Shown piece after piece: positions 56,451 through 64,000 of a DNA stretch of 64,000 nt. The DNA comes from an uncultured Collinsella sp. (GTDB lineage: Bacteria > Actinomycetota > Coriobacteriia > Coriobacteriales > Coriobacteriaceae), in contig CAKUGH010000002.1 of the NCBI GenBank assembly GCA_934654605.1, forward strand, positions 1 through 64,000, read 5' to 3'. A program made the translations under genes and the position numbers. The number at the start of each line of letters is the position of its first letter. The stretch's first letter is position 1. Below the pieces are notes generated by a model that saw nothing but the letters and a program-made list of their open reading frames with translations, had not been told where the DNA came from and ran no database searches.

Positions 56451-58229
56451 TTACCATTCCGGAATCTTAAACAGCCTTCCCGAATCCCCCTTGTCGTGCA
56501 AGCGGAGCGTTATCTCGCCTTCGTCGAAGAATTCAGACGCAGGAAGCTCGCTGTCAATGGCCGTTACAATCTGCTGAACCCCCTTGTTCCCGCATGCGCG
56601 CATGACATCACGCAAATTCTCCTTTTTTCGTTTATCCAAACCGGCAAATACATCATCGTGGAACACGAAGTCTGGAAACCCGTTGCCATCATGTGCGATG
56701 AGGAGAGCAAGATCGAATGCAACACAAAGCAGTTTCTTGTACGTTGAGCCCTCGTCTTGATTGGTAGACAGCCCTCCTTGGCTGAGAACGTCTGCACGAA
56801 ACTCGACATGCCCATCTTGATTCGTACTGACAGAGAGCACGCCATGATGGCTGATTACCTTAAACACAATATCGTCGAATTCCCTGCGCAATCGAGAGAA
56901 GAGTCCGGTTTGCTCGACGCTTGAAACTCGATCTATCTCGTCTTGAATTTGCATATCGAGAGAGGTCAACTCGTTCTTTTTTGCAGCAATCTCGCGGCGA
57001 GTTGCCTGCAGCGCTCGAATCTGCTCGCGATGCTGTTTTATGCCTTCAAGCTCAGTTTTGCGCTTTACAAGAGAATTGGTCGCTGACTTGTATTTTGTGA
57101 TGGCGTCTTCACTCTCCAATTGACCGAGCAGCCCACTGCGACGCCTGTCAAGCTTCTGGAGATTCCCCTCAATCTCCTTAAGCTCCGCTCTGGCATCTTC
57201 GAGGTCTTCCGCTAGATAGGAACGACGCTCCTCTGTGATATCCGCGTTGAATGCCAGAAGTTGATCGAAGCTGCGCTTTATCTGCCCTTCAAATAGAACT
57301 CCAGCTTCTTCGAAAAGTCTCTCCGCCTCTACCGTGCTGAAAAGCAGCTTCTCTTTTTCGAGCGACTTCTCTATCTGGGATATCGCATAGCTAACCTCAT
57401 AGCGCCTGTCGTTTAACTCAATAGATCGAACATCTACTTCATCGACTAGTTCTCTTACGGCCGCTTGATCATGGGGCTCAAGCTCGAACTCATCCAGAAA
57501 AGATTGAAGCTCGTCAACTTCACGCTGCTTGATTGCGATGAGAGCATCGATCTCTCCTGAGTCGTCTGACCCATCAGACAGCTGCCCGACAAGATGCCTT
57601 TCTTGTTCTTTAAGCCGATCAATGTCGGCTTCCAGCTTATATTGACGCTCGAAAAGATTGGAGTCGAAGCCCATCACATGCAGAAGGAACGGCTTCCAGT
57701 CTCTGTCTTTGCCGCGGTAGGGAGGGCGAAAGACCTCGGCGAAAGCATCCTGTCCCCTAAAAAGGTAGGTAAGAATCTTCCGGTAATCCCACGGTTGCAA
57801 CGCCTCATAGCTCAATAGACCGTCGAGCAGCATCTTTGCACGCTCAAATGGCAGACGCCCATGCGTCCAGCTGTCATCTTCTAGGTCACGACCATCGACA
57901 CCGCGATCTGCGGTAACGAGCAGCCACACCTTGCTTGGCTCGGCAACTGCGCGACGGATTGTGAGGTAACGGCCATCCTTCAGTTGGATTTCCAGATAGA
58001 AGATATATTCTTGGAAGAGGTCTTTGTGCGAAAAAAGGAAAAAATGATTGTCTCTCTTCTTGAGCAGACAAAAGTCGAGCAGTTGACAGAGAGTGCTTTT
58101 CCCCAGATTGTGGGTGTCTTTCTCACGATCCTTTTCAAGGTGTATCTCGCCAAGCACGACATTCAAACCGTCGTGAAAGCAAACGTCTTCGAATTCTTTG
58201 CGATTGGAGTACAGCTTGATGATCATCAT
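56451..58229 (-). CDS. ABC-3C system ATPase (SMC/Rad50-like, DUF2326)
   Basis: 592 residues. It starts IIKLYSNRKEFEDVCFHDGL, an ABC-ATPase N-terminus of the RecN/Rad50-like group, with Walker A in HNLGKSTLCQLLDF (about 40-53). A long charged coiled coil runs from about 195 to 450 (many Glu/Lys/Arg heptads). The C-terminal half has the family segment FDLALLIAHDGNGFPDFVFH with HDD in the Walker B position (about 524) and a D-loop-like AGLDKRKKENL. This is the DUF2326 ABC ATPase of ABC-three-component conflict systems. Its start overlaps the small middle gene by 4 bases. It probably senses or clamps DNA and switches on the nuclease partner (family knowledge plus inference). Confidence 0.85.
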   Translation of the reverse strand: MMIIKLYSNRKEFEDVCFHDGLNVVLGEIHLEKDREKDTHNLGKSTLCQLLDFCLLKKRDNHFFLFSHKDLFQEYIFYLEIQLKDGRYLTIRRAVAEPSKVWLLVTADRGVDGRDLEDDSWTHGRLPFERAKMLLDGLLSYEALQPWDYRKILTYLFRGQDAFAEVFRPPYRGKDRDWKPFLLHVMGFDSNLFERQYKLEADIDRLKEQERHLVGQLSDGSDDSGEIDALIAIKQREVDELQSFLDEFELEPHDQAAVRELVDEVDVRSIELNDRRYEVSYAISQIEKSLEKEKLLFSTVEAERLFEEAGVLFEGQIKRSFDQLLAFNADITEERRSYLAEDLEDARAELKEIEGNLQKLDRRRSGLLGQLESEDAITKYKSATNSLVKRKTELEGIKQHREQIRALQATRREIAAKKNELTSLDMQIQDEIDRVSSVEQTGLFSRLRREFDDIVFKVISHHGVLSVSTNQDGHVEFRADVLSQGGLSTNQDEGSTYKKLLCVAFDLALLIAHDGNGFPDFVFHDDVFAGLDKRKKENLRDVMRACGNKGVQQIVTAIDSELPASEFFDEGEITLRLHDKGDSGRLFKIPEW

Positions 58230-58465
58230 GCCGCCCCTATATACTCGAATGCATCGGATTTCTTGTGATACTCGACCAAACCGAGCAGGTAGAGCAGATT
58301 CAGGGATGGCAGAAACAGGTATTTCCCACCATCGACCTTGCTTTCCACCAGCTCCTCGAGTTTGTCGTAATCCTCAACGCCCGCCTTACTTAAACGATTG
58401 AGGAGGAGGGCGGAGACAGCAATGATCGTCTGGTCCGGATTTGAGTGTTTACTCGGTTTGATCAT
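58226..58465 (-). CDS. ABC-3C system middle component (small)
   Basis: 79 residues from an ATG with AAGGAGGG 5 bases upstream. It has the pattern DQTIIAVSALLLNRLSKAG, VDGGKYLFLPSLNLLYLLG and LVEYHKKSDAFEYIG, that is, a small winged-helix-like protein. Such short proteins lie between effector and ATPase in ABC-3C systems and are thought to bridge them. It overlaps the effector gene by 17 bases and the ATPase gene by 4, so the three are made together. Confidence 0.8.
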   Translation of the reverse strand: MIKPSKHSNPDQTIIAVSALLLNRLSKAGVEDYDKLEELVESKVDGGKYLFLPSLNLLYLLGLVEYHKKSDAFEYIGAA

Positions 58466-59405
58466 CGTCTTCCCTCCTTCCGAAATCGCAGTTCCAGTAC
58501 ATATAAAACTGAACGGCTCTCACGAGACGCACATGCCGTCGCAGCGTTGCCTCATGGTCGGTCATGATGTCGTAAATTCTATTCCACGCCCCCATGAAGC
58601 TGCCAGTCTGTTTGATAAGGTCGGGCAGGCGGTAATTGAGCTCATCGACTGCCTCGTTGTACTTCTCGAGCAGATCTAGATTCATTGGATTTGAGAGGAA
58701 ATCCTCAACTCGACTGGTGTCTTTCAAATAACTCTTTCTGAAAGGGGCGATTTCGTCATCGCTTACATTGTTTAGTTCGTTCTTTCGTTTGAGAGACGTG
58801 CGCTTTACTGGATCATCGTTTACCGCAAGCTCCGTAGAACCGATGGCGTCATGCATTGCTTCAATGACCTCCGCCAGTGCATCCCTCGTAATGCGTAGTG
58901 GCGCAGCGAGTAAATCGAGAGCGTGCCGTTCGGCCACGTCTTTGTGCTCACGGAGGAGACGATCAATGTCATCCACCCCCATAATCTGGATGTCAGCGCT
59001 GTTGAGTCCGCATTCCGAAGAGATCCTTTTGCGAATAGCACTATCCTCGCCACCTGTAAGCTTGCGATTTGCGAACATCATATAGTGGTCGAGATCTCCG
59101 GAATCCATCAAATGGATGATGCGCGGAATCTCCTTTTCAAGCACGCCACTGGAGCCGTTGAAATCGGTATCGGAATAAGAGGCATTCAAACGAGACGTAT
59201 GCTTGGCTTGAATGATGGTAATGCCGCTCCATGGAGCTCGGGCGCTTGGATAATCGTTCGTCGTGCCGTCGAATCGAGCGTCGCGCCCGCCGTCGCGTCC
59301 TTCGGCGAAACCGTGAGTTCCCTCACCAAGAAGAATTCGGCATAAATCAACAACGAGGTCTTCGAACCCGAACGGCGAAAGCTCTTCGTAACGATATCTT
59401 GACAC
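58449..59405 (-). CDS. ABC-3C system effector with PD-(D/E)XK nuclease-like domain
   Basis: 318 residues from a GTG at 59403-59405, which has AAAGGGGA 8 bases upstream; a TTG 33 bases earlier lacks one. N-terminal residues 10-75 have the restriction-nuclease layout: helix with FEDLVVDLCRILLG, then EGRDGGRDARFDG (catalytic Asp) and IIQAKHTSR (the Q-x-K active pair). About residues 80-160 complete the domain. The second half is helical (to the C-terminal VQFYMYWNCDFGRREDDDQ), as in the ABC-3C effector C-terminal domain. It probably cuts DNA when the ATPase is triggered. The full three-gene set supports this more than the motif alone. Confidence 0.82.
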   Translation of the reverse strand: MSRYRYEELSPFGFEDLVVDLCRILLGEGTHGFAEGRDGGRDARFDGTTNDYPSARAPWSGITIIQAKHTSRLNASYSDTDFNGSSGVLEKEIPRIIHLMDSGDLDHYMMFANRKLTGGEDSAIRKRISSECGLNSADIQIMGVDDIDRLLREHKDVAERHALDLLAAPLRITRDALAEVIEAMHDAIGSTELAVNDDPVKRTSLKRKNELNNVSDDEIAPFRKSYLKDTSRVEDFLSNPMNLDLLEKYNEAVDELNYRLPDLIKQTGSFMGAWNRIYDIMTDHEATLRRHVRLVRAVQFYMYWNCDFGRREDDDQTE

Positions 59406-59700
59406 GAAGGAATCCCCTTTCAGCTCGGAACAAAGCAAACATTGTTATATTTTAACCTCAGGCACAATAAAACAAGCCGGCAATAAAAGCATATGGAAAG
59501 GCGCGAGTTCGTACTGCGCCATTCGATTGTAAGAACGATTCCCACATTTCAAGAAACCGCAATTGGTATTAAACCAATCACCCTGCTCCCGCAAAAGAAC
59601 ACGTAGTTTCCCCCGACCGTAACGACGGCATGGACGCACAAATTACCGAATATCTCGCGTCCGAGCTCTCTGCGAGAAAAAGACGCCTTAATAGTTAAAG
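59406..59700. other. Gene-free interval upstream of the ABC-3C operon
   Basis: No supported gene. On the minus strand AAAATATAAC at about 59446-59455 could be a -10 region for the ABC-3C operon. The rest is of mixed composition and ends at the IS200-like end. Confidence 0.3.
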
Positions 59701-59705
59701 AAATC

Positions 59706-60000
59706 CACAGGCTACGCCTGTGGTGCAACATTTGGTTTACCAGGCCTTAAAAGCAACAATGGCCCACTGCCTTAGAATAGCTGGGCCGCGAGGCCTTGGC
59801 ATCCTTCTTAGGCGAGAGGAGCCATGAACAACAACCAAGGTTTAGCCCATGCGAAATGGGATTGCACTTACCATATCGTGTGGACACCGAAGCTCAGGAG
59901 AAAGGTTGTCTACGGCAAATGCGGGATGGAGGTGAAGGAGGTCCTTGCCCAGCTGGAGGAGGCGAAGGAAGGCCTCGGGATCCTCGAGATCGTTGAGGAA
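59706..60000 (+). mobile_element. IS200/IS605-type element remnant with end hairpin and truncated Y1 transposase
   Basis: The perfect 8-base-arm hairpin CCACAGGC-TAC-GCCTGTGG (59706-59724) is like the subterminal hairpins at IS200 ends. After 100 bases an ATG at 59824, with GGCGAGAGGAG upstream, begins LAHAKWDCTYHIVWTPKLRR and KVVYGKCGMEVKEVLAQLEE. That is the N-terminus of IS200 TnpA (Y1 transposase), with HIVW/TPK typical. It breaks off near 60000, before the HUH motif and the catalytic tyrosine. A GC-rich piece of about 80 bases then leads to the acyltransferase end. Confidence 0.7.
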
Positions 60001-60084
60001 ACGTCTGCCGCATGGGCGGCGGACCGGTGGGCCGCCCGCGCGGCGCGAGCGCCACTCAAGCGCGCCGCGGGCGGTGCTGAAGGG

Positions 60085-60371
60085 CAATATTCAAGTATTT
60101 GGATGGCGGTACCGAACCGCGCTACAGGTGATACGGATAAGACGATTACTCATCTACTTAGCTTGTTGACCTTGGCAACGCCTCTTTTGGAATCTACCTC
60201 TATCATATACTTGCTCTCAAAGCCATATGGAAACTGCTTGGATTATTCGTCATGCCACTTGGTGTTTCGACATTTGTAGTTTGGGCGCTGACTCTTGCCG
60301 GATCGTATTCGCTTGCATCACTTTGCGGTCGTTATTTGCCCAAACGAATTCGCATCGCTGTAGGATTATAA
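60085..60371 (+). pseudogene. Acyltransferase 3, C-terminal fragment
   Basis: The text DTDKTITHLLSLLT runs, after a one-base loss at about 60173, into LGNASFGIYLYHILALKAIW, then KLLGLFVMPLG and two more hydrophobic parts ending in CGRYLPKRIRIAVGL before TAA at 60369. LG.ASFGIYLYH is a hallmark of the last helices of acyltransferase 3 enzymes. The N-terminal half lies at 46675-46866. The operon terminator follows, as expected for the original last gene. Confidence 0.72.
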
Positions 60372-60417
60372 ATTGACTTTCAATATTGGCACTCTACATA
60401 GCGTTGTAGCAAAGTGA

Positions 60418-60452
60418 GCCCGTTACCGGCTTGTTCCGGCAACGGGCTTTTT
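60418..60452 (+). terminator. Terminator after the acyltransferase end
   Basis: GCCCGTTACCGG (60418-60429) pairs with CCGGCAACGGGC (60435-60446; one G-T pair), then TTTTTTAT. It is probably the original end of the exopolysaccharide operon. Confidence 0.85.
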
Positions 60453-61012
60453 TATAGGCTCTGTTAGACCAAAACTGACATATAGGTGATGCCACTAGGG
60501 TTTAATCTGACCAAGAACCACGGCATTAGAGAACGATGAATGCCGAAGACATGGTCATCACTTTCAAGAAAACATGGCGCGCCTTAACAGGAGACCAAGC
60601 GTCGTAGGGTGATTGAATCCATAAGGGATGTGATTCGGGCGGCAATGTTCGATGACGCCATATAATCTCACGGGGCGGCTGAATGCAAGCGCCCGAGAAG
60701 ATGAGCACCACTGAGCAGGTATAGCAGGACAGTCCGCAGGTGATGAGTTCGAGCTGTAGGCGCCGGCAACTGCGTGCCCATACATCCATGTACGTCCTGT
60801 CCGGCCTCGAGCGTGAGACACTCGCAGGCGCGTGGCCCCCGCATCCCCGAACTTTTAATTTTGTCCGAACGGCGTGAGATACTGTTCGCATCGTAAGTTT
60901 CCATGATAGGAGGAAATCGCATGCCATCTGTTACGCAACGCATCAAGCAAATCGTATGCTTGCTGATTTGTGGTTAGAGTAACGAGGGCTAGGGCTTTTA
61001 AGGTGGTTCAAC
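60453..61012. other. Gene-free interval before the HEPN-like operon
   Basis: It begins GGCTCTGTTAGACCAAAACT, which resembles the end of an insertion sequence. No transposase frame can be followed, and the open frames seen on both strands show no known pattern. The last 100 bases probably hold the promoter of the next operon; I see no clear boxes. Confidence 0.3.
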
Positions 61013-62839
61013 ATGGCAGAGGAGTTTAGTGATTGCGCGCTGTTTTTCCCATTCGAACATCAAATAATGGGCGAAAAAGGAGAGCTCGCTACTGTTTTGG
61101 CATTGACGTCCGATGAGGGGTCATGCTGTTACGCTCTGTTTGCTCTTCAGGGTAGTAAGCGATACGCCACGGGTCTTGACCTTGAGAAATGCAGTTTTCG
61201 TCCTGTCGATTTAAAAGAGTTGCGCATATTGGCGTCATGCCAATCCATATTCGCTGACGATGAGGTTCTGGCATCCTTGGCTAAGCTGGCAGACGATTCC
61301 TGCAACGATTTTGGGCTACCAAAAAGTGGATGTCTACTATCCGCCAAGGGAGAGTTCGATTTGTACATCGACTACAAATCGGGCACTTACAGCGAAGCAG
61401 CAGAGCTTCCAATACAACTGAACATCTTTCCTGATCGCAGCCCACTTCCCTATATAGCGGGCTGCATTATATCAACGAAGAACCACAACGAGGGGCGATT
61501 TCTCATCGACCCCAAGACTCAGGCTGTGTACAGGGACCTATCCGCTCATCTTACTTATGGAGTGGAGCTCGTCGCGGAAAATCGCCACAATTCAGTCTAT
61601 GGTGGATTCACCAAGGGGATAAAAAACGACAATCGACAAGTCGTCGTACTTGCCTCGCTTCCGTTGCTGCACTTGCAAGACAGGAAGATGGGATACTTCA
61701 ATGCCCATGGGGTGTCGCCGGTAGACCTTGCGGCCTTTCTCGTAATGAGCGAAGACTGCGGGGTTAAGGGGTTCATCGGACCGAATGGGGAACTTGGCGA
61801 ACCGAGGATGTTCGAAGTCGTCGAGGCAGTGAAAGGCTTAAGTCTCTCAGTAGATTCATTTACTTGTGGTGATGTTGAGTTCAGCGCAATGACAGATTGT
61901 TGTGATGATTTTGATCGGCTGTTCAGCGAAATCGACAATCCAAAGTGCACTGCGTCGTCGTTTGTCGTGGCCAATGATTTTCCTTCGGCTCTATCGATGG
62001 CGAGCGCGAGGATTGACAGAGCGCTATCAGTTGCCAGTTATGTTGCAAACCAAGATCGCATAGCTGGTGAGTTCGGTCAATCGGAGGAGCCAAATGCCTG
62101 GACCCTCGAGGGAAGCCCATCGAAGCCCCGACGGATAGGCTTGCAGTACATCGAAGAATGTGACACCGGCGCGACGATCGTTCAGGGCCCAGGACAGATA
62201 AGCGAGAGGCCGTGCCAGATTGACTCCGATGAGGCAAAATCGATAACCGACGGAGCTCTATCCCGCCTCTCAGAATCACGCTTATCAAAGAGGCCGCATT
62301 ACATCTTCAATGCAATCACTTGGCTTGAGAAGGCGCGTTATGCCGAGCAACAAGAGGAGAGAATAATTAATTTGAACACGGCGCTTGAGTTCTGCGTAAC
62401 TGAAGAGAGAGGCATTACAGTATTCGAGGAAATGTGTCATGAGAGAGGGGTAGCGGACCAAAAGGTTGTAGAGGCTGCATTTGAACATTTGAAAGTTGCA
62501 ATTGAAGAGCTTGAGTTCGAGTTCCCCTATGATGTGGAGAATGGCCAGGTCGCCAAAGACCAAGAAAGAATACGGGGGCAGCTTAAAAGGGCACTTTCAA
62601 GCTACAGCTTCAACAGCCGTTTGGATAGTATGGCACAGAGGCTGAGCGCACCAATAACGCAAGATGAGCTCGCCATGCTGCACAGATGCAACAAGGCGAG
62701 GAACGGTCTTCTCCACGGTAGAAAAGCGAAGAAGCTTGACATGGCTGACGTTGATATGGCGATAAGCGCCGCCGCTGCCCTCATCGCCAGCAAGGCGGCT
62801 GATTTGTGCGATAAGGAGGTATCCGATGAATGTAATTGA
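61013..62839 (+). CDS. Unknown protein with C-terminal HEPN-like RNxxxH domain
   Basis: 608 residues from an ATG with AAGGTGG 7 bases upstream. I do not recognise the first about 400 residues. They are mixed alpha/beta with VVVLASLPLLHL and PVDLAAFLVMSEDCG, and may be a sensing domain. From about 430 the protein is helical, with ITWLEKARYAEQQEERIINL followed by NTALEFC. It has RCNKARNGLLHGRKA at about 557-571, where R563-N-x-x-x-H568 fits the RNA-cutting motif of HEPN toxins such as those in ApeA-like defence proteins. The gene overlaps the next by 14 bases. A toxin that waits for a signal from the N-terminal part is a reasonable model, not a proven one. Confidence 0.6.
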   Translation: MAEEFSDCALFFPFEHQIMGEKGELATVLALTSDEGSCCYALFALQGSKRYATGLDLEKCSFRPVDLKELRILASCQSIFADDEVLASLAKLADDSCNDFGLPKSGCLLSAKGEFDLYIDYKSGTYSEAAELPIQLNIFPDRSPLPYIAGCIISTKNHNEGRFLIDPKTQAVYRDLSAHLTYGVELVAENRHNSVYGGFTKGIKNDNRQVVVLASLPLLHLQDRKMGYFNAHGVSPVDLAAFLVMSEDCGVKGFIGPNGELGEPRMFEVVEAVKGLSLSVDSFTCGDVEFSAMTDCCDDFDRLFSEIDNPKCTASSFVVANDFPSALSMASARIDRALSVASYVANQDRIAGEFGQSEEPNAWTLEGSPSKPRRIGLQYIEECDTGATIVQGPGQISERPCQIDSDEAKSITDGALSRLSESRLSKRPHYIFNAITWLEKARYAEQQEERIINLNTALEFCVTEERGITVFEEMCHERGVADQKVVEAAFEHLKVAIEELEFEFPYDVENGQVAKDQERIRGQLKRALSSYSFNSRLDSMAQRLSAPITQDELAMLHRCNKARNGLLHGRKAKKLDMADVDMAISAAAALIASKAADLCDKEVSDECN

Positions 62840-63806
62840 GGCGGCCTTTAATCTCGGGACCCAGCTTCGAAAAAGGGACGAAGCCAAGGAAGAGGGACTG
62901 ATCAGTGGGGAGGATTTAGAAAAGCTAATAGGGAAAGAGGCGACCATAAGTTTCAGAGAGTTGTTGGATCTCGAGTGTTCGAGATACTGCTTTTACGGCT
63001 ACGACGCCGCAACTCAGCAGCTGGCAAATCTGAGGCAGCCCGAAGACAAAAACGATCCTATCTGGTACTGGACAACTTTAAAAGATGTGGTTGCCGATTG
63101 TCGCGAACTACATCGTCAAGCCGATTGGATGAGAGAACTCGGAAATGAGGTGGAGAAGCGAATAAGCGGTGTATTTCAGCATGGCACAGCAGGAAAGTCG
63201 AACATAACTGACGCCCCAAGTCTTGTTCGCGCCTGTGATTGTTATGTGGCTACAGTCAAAAGAACTGGAGCAATAAGAAGCTCTTTGAAATCGATGTCCG
63301 AGGCAGGAGAAGAAGAGCGCCGTAGAATTGCAGATATATCCTGCAAAATAGATGCTGACAGCATGTCCATATCGAAAGCGCTCCATGGCGATTTTCTTGC
63401 AGAGGAAACGTATTTGGACCAAGATATACGCAAGGCAATCATTGGAACCCAGTTCATTATCAACGTTTCCCGAAGGTGCATCTTTTGGGGGTATGAGGGA
63501 TCGCGGATTAAGCTTGAAGTTAATCCTGAACAGATTCGGTCAGGGAGTAATGGGGTCATCAGGCCTATCGAGCTGGTGACAACTTCGCCGCTTGCCTTGA
63601 TGAATAAACAGTTTGTCGTATTTCGACTTGAGAGTGAAGGGAATCTATCCGGATATCTATTTCCCGAAAGCATCAAGACGGACTTGCTATCCGATGGTCC
63701 TTTGTCAAAAGTCAAAGGAATCTACTACCCCATACGGGATAGGGGGCTTTTCGATAAAAAGACGTGGATGTCAGCATTTGAGGATGAGACCAAGGACAAA
63801 AAATAA
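62826..63806 (+). CDS. Unknown partner of the HEPN-like gene
   Basis: 326 residues from an ATG with AAGGAGGT 6 bases before it: a very strong ribosome site inside the end of the first gene. No family recognised. Residues 1-50 are charged helix. Residues 60-190 are mainly helical, with KDVVADCRELHRQADWMREL. A beta-rich end (about 225-326) contains RIKLEVNPEQI and NKQFVVFRLESEGNLSGYLF. No membrane segment, nuclease, or NTPase motif is visible. Tight coupling suggests it binds or controls the HEPN-like protein, as antitoxin or sensor (inference). Confidence 0.5.
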   Translation: MNVIEAAFNLGTQLRKRDEAKEEGLISGEDLEKLIGKEATISFRELLDLECSRYCFYGYDAATQQLANLRQPEDKNDPIWYWTTLKDVVADCRELHRQADWMRELGNEVEKRISGVFQHGTAGKSNITDAPSLVRACDCYVATVKRTGAIRSSLKSMSEAGEEERRRIADISCKIDADSMSISKALHGDFLAEETYLDQDIRKAIIGTQFIINVSRRCIFWGYEGSRIKLEVNPEQIRSGSNGVIRPIELVTTSPLALMNKQFVVFRLESEGNLSGYLFPESIKTDLLSDGPLSKVKGIYYPIRDRGLFDKKTWMSAFEDETKDKK

Positions 63807-64000
63807 TGCCGAGACAGTTAGTCCGAATTCCTGAGGCCAACTGCCTTAATCCCTAAGTCGTTGCAGCACGATTATTTAGCCACCGCGCCCGCCGCCCGGA
63901 GCCGCCGCACGCAGGCGGTTGCCCTTCGATGGTTGGGCCGAGCAAAGGCCGCACGCGTTCCAACTGCTACCGCCAGCTCGCAGGCGCCACGGGCCGCCCA
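63807..64000. other. End of window, no supported gene
   Basis: The base make-up changes near 63885 to very GC-rich. Both strands are open from about 63885 to the window edge, so the beginning or end of another gene or element may be cut here. I cannot identify it. Confidence 0.25.

Noticed and set aside
60526-60927. 133-codon open frame on the minus strand
   Set aside because: No family pattern, no ribosome site and no coupling with neighbours; probably chance.

Overview
The window looks like chromosomal DNA of a Coriobacteriia gut anaerobe, most likely Collinsella or a close relative. This rests on high GC, the glgA-glgD-glgC-glgP-glgB glycogen set with lysine/alanine-rich tails, a fused GH13-GH77 enzyme, a single-chain iron-sulfur serine dehydratase, and surface-polysaccharide genes of Gram-positive anaerobe type. 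No 16S gene is present, so the genus is an inference.

Layout. 1-3.8 kb: end of a TetR-type regulator and a MacAB-like tripartite efflux operon. 3.8-9 kb: L,D-transpeptidase, L-serine dehydratase, SAM synthetase. 9.2-16.8 kb: gltX, priA, def, fmt, rsmB and a small FmdB zinc ribbon. 16.9-30.3 kb: glycogen/maltodextrin block on the minus strand. 30.6-32.3 kb: HAD phosphatase, thiamine pyrophosphokinase and tRNA-Ala(GGC). 32.3-46.9 kb: a long leader followed by a NusG-paralogue-led exopolysaccharide operon (initiating sugar transferase, glycosyltransferases, two pyruvyl-transferase-like and two FrhB-like proteins, Wzy, Wzx, start of an acyltransferase).

46.9-60.1 kb is an accessory island full of dead mobile elements (IS110-, ISL3-like-, IS256- and IS200-type remnants). 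It carries a glycosyltransferase, a decayed ugd, an rmlA-rmlB-rmlCD operon, a KAP P-loop NTPase and a complete ABC-three-component (ABC-3C) conflict system with a PD-(D/E)XK-type effector. The N-terminal piece of an acyltransferase lies on its left edge and a C-terminal piece on its right edge, followed by a good terminator. This suggests the island sits inside what was once the last gene of the exopolysaccharide operon. 61-63.8 kb holds a tight two-gene unit whose first protein ends in a HEPN-like RNxxxH motif. I regard it as the best candidate for an undescribed defence system here.

How the genes fit together: rml genes supply dTDP-rhamnose, which the DUF1972 transferase of the exopolysaccharide operon probably uses. 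GlgC/GlgD, GlgA, GlgB, GlgP and the GH13-GH77 fusion make and break down glycogen and maltodextrins. TGGTAAA-type sites occur both in front of the fusion and between glgB and the HAD gene. Six long hairpins, all carrying a GGGAC/GTCCC core, punctuate the housekeeping part and disappear in the accessory part.
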